64,000 nt of DNA, taken from contig OY725488.1 in NCBI GenBank assembly GCA_963281255.1, positions 11,939,524 through 12,003,523 on the forward strand. Reading direction: 5' to 3'. Positions within the stretch are counted from its first letter, which is position 1. Each line of letters begins with the position of its first letter. Of this stretch, positions 51,852-60,700 are shown in pieces. This DNA is from Aphrocallistes beatrix (lineage: Eukaryota > Porifera > Hexactinellida > Sceptrulophora > Aphrocallistidae). The translations under genes and the position numbers were made by a program. The notes under the pieces are model-generated. The model ran no database searches and had not been told where the DNA came from. It saw only the letters and a list, made by a program, of their open reading frames with translations.

Positions 51852-54800
51852 TTATCGGTATTTGGATCTTTCATTCATCTCATTAGTCAAGAGGTCCAGG
51901 CACACCCCGGAATCCGGATTTCCGATGGCTTCGTGCATTAAGTTCTCACCTTTATCATCACGAATATCTAGACAGGAACCTGTCTTCAACAGCCTTCCAA
52001 GAGCGTGAGGGTAATTGTACTGTATCGCATAGTGCATGGCGGTGCGCTTTTTATGATCTTGATAGCAAATAACATTATTCATGTTACAATGAACACCAAA
52101 TTCATGTTTATCTTCAATATTGATAAATTCAAATATTTCATTGAATATTTCATCCACAAATGTTGGTTTGCAGAGAGAGTAGAAGGGGTCCGTTTTCTCC
52201 ATTATCTGTATGCCCGGTATAACAGAGAGATGTAGCGGGGTATGCATGTTATGATCTCTAAGGAATAAGGCCTGAGGATCAGAATTGAGTAGAATTCTTA
52301 TAACATTAACAGACTGAAGTAGTACTGCTAGATGCAAGGGAGAGTATCCCCTCATGTCTCTCATTAGAGTAAGAGTAGGTGTTTCTTCATCACTTCTTTC
52401 CTGCATAATGCCAGCATCATTGATAAGAATACATTTCACTAATTGTTTCCTAGTAAAACTATCCACATTCGCTATAGCATGATGTAGAATATTTCTGCCA
52501 TCGTTATCAGTTGTAAAACGATCAGCGTTAGAATGTAATAGCAGTCGCGTCATTAAGCAATTTCCATTTTTCACAGCATAATGAATGGGCGCCAGTCCAG
52601 CTCTGTTTTTAGAATCAATAATGTTCTTCGAACATTGCTCGACCAGAGCTCCAACAAATTCTAAACGATCTTGCATTACTGCTAAGAGTAGGACTGTGTT
52701 CAGATCTCTGTCCTGTTTTCCTAAGTCTGGAGAGTAAGTGAGGAGAGTTTTCATGTTTTCCAACTGCCCTAATTCAATGCAAGCATGCAACGCGGTTCTA
52801 AAATCGATATTTTGAGCATCAACAAAAGGTGAATTGTTCAATAACAGATTTCCAGTATTTTTTAACTTTGTAAAAAGAACTTCAATAAATGATGAGTCCT
52901 TACTATTTCCAATGATGATATGAAGTAATGTGTTATTATGAGTAAACCTATAATCAACTTTGGGAGTGTATTTTAACAACAATTCGAATACAGATTTAGG
53001 AATATCGTTATTCTCTAAACTTAGAATAAAGGCCCTTTGAAAACATGAATCTATTGAGATTGAATATTGTTCGTTATACATTGGATTGTCTTCATTTCTG
53101 ATAGTTTGTAGTAGCAATTCGAGAGTTTTAGGATCTGTTCTATTCAGTACAGCATATTCTACCATTGACATAACTCCATTTTCACAATTGTAGACTGGAC
53201 CTGTATAGAGCGTAAGAAAGTGGGACATTACTTGCCTAGATGCGTGCTGTGCGATCAGGTGCTTCAGCTGTCTCCCATCTTTGAACCTCGCATCCAGAGT
53301 GAAATAATTCAATTTTGAATTTAATGCAGCCGTGAATGTTTCAATGGATCGTGAACGTAAAATTTCTAACAAAAATGTCTTCACCAATTCAACTTGCTTT
53401 GTAGAGAAGAGAGTTGTGCTTTTTAGATCAGGCAATGAACAAGCAATCCAACTGTCTGTGCCTATTTTCATTCCAGCAAAATACTCATAAGACCCAACTT
53501 CCGAACCCCCTTCTCGCTGCAAAAATTCTATCGTTAGACCAAGTTTTCCATGACAGAGTGAGGAACAATCTGGAGTAGAATCGTAAGCTAGATTCACCTG
53601 ATATCCAATCAATGTTTGGGCTCCTTTTAGATGGTCATTCAAAATTGCAAACTGCAATGGTGGAATCTTGTCATTATTCTCAGCATATAGATACCGTGAC
53701 ATGGTTTCGGGGAACTTTTCAGTCAACCTTTCCAACAATAACTCTATACAAGTACCATCTTCAGGATATCTGACTGCATAATGCAACAAACTATTGCCAT
53801 CTTTATCATTCAAATCGAGATAAGGAATTGCTTCTAACAAGATTACAAGAGCTCCACTATTTTGATATTCAATGCAGAGATGTAGTGCTGTTTTATTTTC
53901 AAAGTCTTGCATGGAAAGTATATTTTCTTTCTCCCAATCATAGGTAGCTGAATGCACTTGAATTGCATTGGTTATCATTTTAATAATCTTGAGGTTCTGA
54001 CACGGAGTAGCTAAATGCAATGGAGTCTTTTCGTGTTTGTCAGTTAGTAGAAGGACAAATGGATCAACTCTAAGGAGTAATTCCACTGTTTCTTCGAATT
54101 GGTTGATTACTGCTAAGTGTAAGGGAGTTCGTTTGCACATATCTTGCGCACTGGTGAGAAAAGTTATGTCACCTTCGTGATTTTCTCTTTCCTTTTCAAG
54201 AAACAAGTTAATAAATTCTATTCTTTTACTAGCTATTCTTAACTTAAGAACATGATGAAGTGCTAGAAATAGAGAAGAACCAGATTGAACCAAATGCTCA
54301 CTGATTCCTAAGCTGGTATTTTCAATTGCAATGTGTAGTGGCTTCAGACCTATTGTGTTTTTTAAATTTAGCAATGATTGACAGTTAGCTTTCTTTACCT
54401 CAGCGATCAATATACTCAATGCTGTGAGACTTTTCGTTTGTACAGCAATATGCAAGATATTATCGTCATTGTGGTCAGTTAGAGATAGATTCGGAGATAA
54501 ATTTAGGATAAGTTTGATTTGAGGTATTAATTCTGCCTTGACAAATAAGTAGAGTGCAGTTTCTCCGAAGTTGTTCTGTGCATCTATGAACCGTACATTT
54601 TTAAATGCAATAGTCCTGTTGCTTTTCCCTAACCAGTCTAAGAGAGGAATGACAAACTTGGATGCACTTTTCGTGGCCATTAGATGCAGTATGGTACCGG
54701 CGTCTTTTCCATAAGGATTGTCTAATTTAACTCCAAATCTGAGTAAAATATTGAACACATCTGTGTCTTCTCTACTCAAGCTGATTTCAATTGAATTATA

Positions 54801-55316
54801 GAGACACAATGCAATTAACTGTTCACGGTTGTATTTAACAGTTTGTATGCCGGGAAGTTCAAGATTTTCAATTCTGGGCAGGTGTTTCAGAATCAGTAAG
54901 ATTGTGTCAACGTTTGGATTATGCTTGATAGCAGACTCCAAAAGAGAACTTTTATTGCGTTGAAAAACTTCAATTTTGAAATAGTCGATAAAAAATGTCA
55001 TAACTTCAGCAGTTGCAAATTTTCCAGCAAATTCAATCAGAGTATCTTCCCCAATCATGGCATCACTGCATAGAAAGTTACAGATTGCTGCGAATGGCTC
55101 GATAGAATGACAACGCAATATGGTTCTTAGATGTGATGCATTCAGAGAGTCTACTGAGTCCAAGAGTAGAATCTCATTTGAATTTTTAATTTCTGTTTTG
55201 GATACCTGAGGCAACTTTGATGTAACCCACTTTGTATGAGAAGTCAGCTTATATCCAGCATAAATAGTCGATTTATCATGCAGGTCTTGCAGAATGCATA
55301 GTTTTAAACTTGTCAT
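51852..55316 (-). CDS. Giant ankyrin-repeat protein, third open frame (C-terminal part)
   Basis: 1,154 codons from the first Met; the true reading frame is open further 5' to the T9 run at 55503-55511, so the Met at 55316 is probably internal. It contains two copies of a non-ankyrin module (GYKLTSHTKWVTSKLP with ILRCHSIEPFAAICN at the start; GMKIGTDSWIACSLP with ILRSRSIETFTAALN around residues 600-680). About 20 ankyrin repeats lie between and after them (GLKPLHIAIENT, KTPLHLATPCQN, NSLLHYAVRYPE, YSPLHLAVLLQS, RTAMHYAIQYNY and others). No membrane or signal segment is seen. It is likely a cytosolic scaffold. It forms one gene with the two segments upstream on the minus strand; the stop at 51852-51854 appears to be the natural end. 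Confidence 0.8.
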   Translation of the reverse strand: MTSLKLCILQDLHDKSTIYAGYKLTSHTKWVTSKLPQVSKTEIKNSNEILLLDSVDSLNASHLRTILRCHSIEPFAAICNFLCSDAMIGEDTLIEFAGKFATAEVMTFFIDYFKIEVFQRNKSSLLESAIKHNPNVDTILLILKHLPRIENLELPGIQTVKYNREQLIALCLYNSIEISLSREDTDVFNILLRFGVKLDNPYGKDAGTILHLMATKSASKFVIPLLDWLGKSNRTIAFKNVRFIDAQNNFGETALYLFVKAELIPQIKLILNLSPNLSLTDHNDDNILHIAVQTKSLTALSILIAEVKKANCQSLLNLKNTIGLKPLHIAIENTSLGISEHLVQSGSSLFLALHHVLKLRIASKRIEFINLFLEKERENHEGDITFLTSAQDMCKRTPLHLAVINQFEETVELLLRVDPFVLLLTDKHEKTPLHLATPCQNLKIIKMITNAIQVHSATYDWEKENILSMQDFENKTALHLCIEYQNSGALVILLEAIPYLDLNDKDGNSLLHYAVRYPEDGTCIELLLERLTEKFPETMSRYLYAENNDKIPPLQFAILNDHLKGAQTLIGYQVNLAYDSTPDCSSLCHGKLGLTIEFLQREGGSEVGSYEYFAGMKIGTDSWIACSLPDLKSTTLFSTKQVELVKTFLLEILRSRSIETFTAALNSKLNYFTLDARFKDGRQLKHLIAQHASRQVMSHFLTLYTGPVYNCENGVMSMVEYAVLNRTDPKTLELLLQTIRNEDNPMYNEQYSISIDSCFQRAFILSLENNDIPKSVFELLLKYTPKVDYRFTHNNTLLHIIIGNSKDSSFIEVLFTKLKNTGNLLLNNSPFVDAQNIDFRTALHACIELGQLENMKTLLTYSPDLGKQDRDLNTVLLLAVMQDRLEFVGALVEQCSKNIIDSKNRAGLAPIHYAVKNGNCLMTRLLLHSNADRFTTDNDGRNILHHAIANVDSFTRKQLVKCILINDAGIMQERSDEETPTLTLMRDMRGYSPLHLAVLLQSVNVIRILLNSDPQALFLRDHNMHTPLHLSVIPGIQIMEKTDPFYSLCKPTFVDEIFNEIFEFINIEDKHEFGVHCNMNNVICYQDHKKRTAMHYAIQYNYPHALGRLLKTGSCLDIRDDKGENLMHEAIGNPDSGVCLDLLTNEMNERSKYR

Positions 55317-55357
55317 CTGATCCCAAAACGTGATTGTTCCACACTTTTGTTTATGAG

Positions 55358-57694
55358 CTAGCTTTGCTCCTTGTTTAAGGAGAATCTGAACCCCAGAAAT
55401 GTTGCCTTTTTCGATGGCACTATGAAGGGGAGGAATATTCTGGGCGTTTTCAGAGTAGAGGTGAAATTCAGCGATCTGTCCAGAATTGCTCTGTATTTCC
55501 TCAAAAAAAAATTTTTAAATTCGGGGTCAGTCTCATTTCTAATAGCATGTTTTAATTTGAGATTCCATTGACAATTTGGTAAATTTAAGCAGAGCTTTTG
55601 AGTTAGCAACTTTCTTAGCGCATGTTTATTCTGAAACATTATGGATATTTGTAGAGCTGTAAGCCCTTTCTTATCTTCATAACATGCAATGCAATCAAAA
55701 ACATCTCGATATTTGTCTTGATGGATATAAATTTGATTAAAAACTTCATCTACAATATCATTGTCTCTTATCCCGCAAACTAAATGAAGAACAGACTGAT
55801 TGTCTTTGTCTCGATGATGCAGTGTTGATGGATATGTAGCAAGCAACTTGACTGCGCTTAGAGACTTTTTATTGATCGCATAGATAAGTGGAGTCGAAGT
55901 TTCCGTTCCTCCTATCTCCACGATTTTTTTACCTAACACAGGATCTTTGTGTTGTTCATATATTTCATAAGCCAATATAGATTCAATCATAGAGCTTTGA
56001 ATAGCTTGATCAGGATTTTCTATTGCATGATGTAGAATAGTTCTCTTTGTGAAATCTTGTGAATAAAACTTAGAACCATTATTCAAAAACATTTCCAATA
56101 GTTTGACATTTCCCTTCACTACAGCAAGATGGAGTGGGATACATCCATCTTGATTGGGCATATTAAATAATTTCCGGATGTTATCTGGAGAATTCAGGAT
56201 TTTACTGAAAATTATTTCTGTGATGGCCTCATCTCCAGCAGTAGCGACGTAATGCAGGATTGAATTTCCTGAGTCGCTTAGTGCTGTGAATGATGGTTTG
56301 TGTGTGAGTAGAAAATTCAAGATTCTCTCTTGCTTATTGGCGATACACAATGCGAGGGGAGTTAGGGATTCTGCATTTCTAGCATCAATCAGAGGCTCTC
56401 CTTTTATCAGAATTTTCTCTTTATTCTTTGTCTCGTATTCGCAGACTGTATTCAGGAACAGAGCAAGGAATTCGTTGGATTTTTCTTTTTTAATCATTGC
56501 ATGAAGCAAACTATCCTTTTCTACTCCGTATTGGACGGTCAAGCAAAGATTATGCGACAATAAGAAGTTAAAATATTCGATGGACTTGTTGTCCAGACTG
56601 TATAATAACGCGTTACTCAGGGCAATTGAGATTTGGTTCCTTTTTAACTCCTCTCCGCGTAATTTACTTGAATCGGGCCTAATAAAAGTAAAATTAAGAT
56701 TAGACAATGATTCAAAGATGAGTTTCATTTCTTTTAAGTCGAATATGCTGTCAAATATCCAGAAACATATTTCTTCTATATGCCGAAAGGAGTCTTTTAC
56801 AAATTTCATTACTTGAGCGGATCCATCTTTATTCTTAACAAAACTTAAAAGTTTTTTACCATTTTCAATCGTTTCGTGAGGAAAGAGATTCTTCTCAATC
56901 GCAACTTTTATAGGATCAATTGATTCGCACTTCACTAAATTTACTAAAATCTCATCTTCATAGCTGAAGTGAGTAACTACTGTAACATTTTGTTCTTCCA
57001 TTATTTTGATTGGCTCCATTTCAGGTAAGTTAGCCAAAACCCAGAATGGAAAGTGTTTAACCTTAAATCCAACGAACCAATTAACACCAATCCAACCTTC
57101 TGAAAGATTGTTCAGTAGTTGAAAGCGAGAACCATATTTAACCTGTTTTAAGATGCATAAATCCAACCCACCTCTCCCTGCACACATTATAACACTACCA
57201 GCCTTGTCTGTGTAACTGATTCTGGCTCCAATTTTTACAAGCATTTCTATGTATGACATATCGGTTGCTTTCATTAGTGCAAAGTGAAGCGGTGGCAACC
57301 CCTCATTATTAACAATGGTGAGGTAATAGTAGTTATTCGGTGAAAGCTGGATCTTCTCATCAATGGCTCTCAAAATATTGTTGAAAACCTCCACTCTTTG
57401 CAGAATAGCGAGATGAAGTGGTGTTTGACCTGAGTTGTCCTTGAGGTCTAAAGCAGCATTAGCAGACAATAACTTCTTCATTGAATAACAACTTTCATTC
57501 TTAATAGCAATATGGAGAGGTGAATTGCCTAGATCATCTTGCATATTTATGACCTGATCTTGTCCTCTTGTTGTACTAATATACTCTAGAATAAGTGTAA
57601 CTATCTCCTGACAGTTATCATAGAGGGATAAATGGAGTACAGTTTTCTTATTATTGTTAGATATCGCTAAGTTTGGACTTTGAGTTAGTAGCAT
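55358..57694 (-). CDS. Giant ankyrin-repeat protein, second open frame (middle part)
   Basis: 778 codons from the first Met, but the same frame continues upstream without break to the TAG at 57758-57760 (DKNGNTPLHSAL follows the stop directly), so the Met at 57694 is internal. It has ankyrin repeats (NSPLHIAIKNES, QTPLHLAILQRV, CIPLHLAVVKGN, TPLIYAINKKS) and one copy of the recurring module (GFKVKHFPFWVLANLP, LVKCESIDPIKVAIEKN, about residues 200-290). After the T9 run at 55503-55511 this frame loses the ankyrin pattern and stops at 55358. The next frame reads straight on as PPLHSAIEKG...ILLKQGAKL into the third segment. This is a frameshifted piece of one gene. Confidence 0.8.
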   Translation of the reverse strand: MLLTQSPNLAISNNNKKTVLHLSLYDNCQEIVTLILEYISTTRGQDQVINMQDDLGNSPLHIAIKNESCYSMKKLLSANAALDLKDNSGQTPLHLAILQRVEVFNNILRAIDEKIQLSPNNYYYLTIVNNEGLPPLHFALMKATDMSYIEMLVKIGARISYTDKAGSVIMCAGRGGLDLCILKQVKYGSRFQLLNNLSEGWIGVNWFVGFKVKHFPFWVLANLPEMEPIKIMEEQNVTVVTHFSYEDEILVNLVKCESIDPIKVAIEKNLFPHETIENGKKLLSFVKNKDGSAQVMKFVKDSFRHIEEICFWIFDSIFDLKEMKLIFESLSNLNFTFIRPDSSKLRGEELKRNQISIALSNALLYSLDNKSIEYFNFLLSHNLCLTVQYGVEKDSLLHAMIKKEKSNEFLALFLNTVCEYETKNKEKILIKGEPLIDARNAESLTPLALCIANKQERILNFLLTHKPSFTALSDSGNSILHYVATAGDEAITEIIFSKILNSPDNIRKLFNMPNQDGCIPLHLAVVKGNVKLLEMFLNNGSKFYSQDFTKRTILHHAIENPDQAIQSSMIESILAYEIYEQHKDPVLGKKIVEIGGTETSTPLIYAINKKSLSAVKLLATYPSTLHHRDKDNQSVLHLVCGIRDNDIVDEVFNQIYIHQDKYRDVFDCIACYEDKKGLTALQISIMFQNKHALRKLLTQKLCLNLPNCQWNLKLKHAIRNETDPEFKNFFLRKYRAILDRSLNFTSTLKTPRIFLPFIVPSKKATFLGFRFSLNKEQS

Positions 57695-57757
57695 TTTGAA
57701 GAGATTAGTTTTTAAAGGTGTAAGAGCTGAATGTAATGGCGTATTTCCATTTTTGTC

Positions 57758-60700
57758 CTACATATGTAACAGATCATTGCATGGATTCGGATTGATCTGT
57801 TGATAATCTAAAAGAAATTTGATGACTTTTTCACTCTCACCTTTGTTTTCATTCTCAATTGCATAATGCAGCACCGATTTTCTGTTCTTATCGATAGCAT
57901 ATAAATTTACTCCTTTAGAGAGAAGAAGATTGGAAATATGAATGTTTCCATTCATTATAGAAAAATGAATTGGAGTTAAACATGAATAATTAGCTGCATT
58001 CAACAGAGGTATAGCATCACCTTCCAGATTCAAGATACAAACAATAAGCGATTGAATAAGAGCATTTGTAGCGGAGTGTTCATGATTCGATTTAAGTTTT
58101 GTTGCCAGATGTAATGGTGTATTACCATCTTTATCTTTGCAAGAAAAATTTGGAGAATATTTTGAGATCAGATTCAAAAGAGTGGTTATATTTTTCAGAA
58201 TGCAGAGATGCAAAACTGTTTGTTGTAGATCACGAGTAGGATGGTTGAGATATTTCGCGAAAGATTCTTGTAAGATCCTTCTCTTAATTTCATCAAGCAA
58301 AGCTTCTAAGAATCTTTCATCTCCTCTTCCCTTCACAATCTTGTGTAAAAGGGTACAACCATCTGAATCTTCATATGTCAATTCCATCTGAAAAGAAGGA
58401 TCCAACATACACTTGAAAGCATCAAATTTATTCAGATCAAAGCACACTTCTAGAATTCTTTTGGAATTAGCATTTTCTTTGTTGAGAATGTTTGGATGAT
58501 GAGGATTTGTTACTAAACGTTCCAAAATGTTTGTCAATATACTAGCTAAAAATTCAAATATGTTTTGTTCGTTAGAATTTTGCATTGCATAGTATAAGAT
58601 AGAATTTCCAATACTATCTAGTGCAAATATATTCATGTGACGAACTAGTCGTTTATCGCATCCTTTATACTTAAAAAAATAATTTACAATTGAGCAATTA
58701 CTATGTCTGGCAGCTTGATGGAGTAATGTGGATTCATTTGAAAAACTATTTTCAAGGTTTATTACCTGTTTGGATATCAGAATTTGGAAAAGTTCAGTGC
58801 TTGGAACCTGAAGGAAGATGGAGAGATCTTCTTCATTGACTATATGAACAATCTCAACCTCTGTTTGTTGATAGAGCTGACATTGTATCAGATGAGGAAT
58901 GTCAGTTAAAATAAATATTGTCTCTTTAGGCGAATTTACTTTATAACCATATAGGAATGGTTTCCGCGTTGAATTAGGCGGGGTTTGTAAGTGTTTGCAT
59001 AATACGAGCTTATCAGTGAACAATTTATTAAAGAAGACGAAATTTCCTTCAAAAGGAACAGCAATGTTCAGATTGAATTGTTGGAATAGTTTCAGAGCTT
59101 CAGTGTTCTCACAATGAACAGCATAATGTAGAGGTGGTAAGTCAAGTGAGTTTGTTAACTGTAGCAGTGCATCCACATCTTCTCTGTTAATTTGATTGAG
59201 GAGATGCTTCAGTATCGGAACACAGTCTAGGAATCTCGTGGCTAAATGGATAATAGTATTTTCATTCTCATGATCAGTAATGAATAAATTTGGTCTCAGT
59301 TTTAACAGATCTCTTACAGCTGGAAAATAATTTTGGATAATAGAGTATTGGAAGAGGTTGAGATGGTTTGAATTAGGAATATCAATGATTTGATGCTGTG
59401 TATGTTCGTTAAACGTAGTTAGATACTCAAATATTATTCCCCAAATCTGATCATTTCTTAAATCAATAGCAAAATGAAGTGTTGTTTTACCTGAGCTATC
59501 TGAGATAGTTATATCGACTTTATGCTGTATTAATCTTTTAATGGAAAATATATTTTGGCAAGTTATCGCATTATGAAGTATATTTTTTTTAATATTGTCA
59601 ACCTTCAATAGAAATTCAATAGGTAAGTGATTAAAAATCGTATTTTGAATTCTTTGATTATCCAATTCAATAGCAAGCATCAACAATAATCTTCCATCAT
59701 CTCCTAGAAGGTTTTCAGGACTTATTCTTTCGATTGCGACTAAAGCCTCATTTATGTAGCCACTGCGTATGAGAAGATGAATGGGAGAATTTCCATCTTC
59801 ATTCGGCCTGCAGAATAAATTTGTAAATTTAGGTCGAGTCAACAAAATATTAATCATCGCTTGATCGGCAAAATGTATGGACACATGCAGAATATTATAT
59901 TTGTTTGCGTAAAGAGTCTCAATATCAGCTCCGATGTCTAGAATTAGTATTGTTAATGCATGACAACAATTTTTCACTGCCAAGTACAATGCTGTTTCTC
60001 CTTTCTCATTGATGGCATTTATAAGTTGAAGTGCCCTCTCGTCAGATTGAGCCAAGTCAGAAATTTGGTCTAAAAGAAAATTTAATTTTTCTTCAAATGG
60101 ATTTACAATTGCTAAGTGCAGTATTGTGTTGAGTTCATTATTTTGTTCGATTATTTTTGTTATTGGTAAGATCTGGAAGCATCTCTGAAAATGTTCAGAC
60201 TTACCATTCAGATAGAAATATTCCAAAATGTGACGCCCATTAATCGTAAGACTGTGAATCTCAACATCCCCGCTTACTCTTTCAATCACGGTTAAGGATT
60301 GGTTTATAAATCCGTTATGTATGAGCATTTGAACAGGAGTTTTTCCTTCTTTATTTAGTTTACAGAATAATTTTGTAATTTCAGGTTGAGCCAATAAAAC
60401 ATTAATCATTGCTTGTTTACCAAGGCGTATTGACACATGCAGAATGTTATCTCCATTGCCATAAAGAATTTCAATGCTAGCTCCAATATCCAGAATTCGC
60501 TTGGCAAATGCATGATAGCAATTTTTCACTGCTAAGTACAATGCTGTTTCTCCTTTCCCATTGATAGCATTTATAAATTGCTCAATTGCTCTCCTGTCAC
60601 TTTGAACTAGATCCGAAATTTCGTTCAGTAGAAATTCTGTTTTCTTTTCACACGGATTCTTAATTGCAAGGTGTAGTATTGTATCGAAATCAGTATTTTG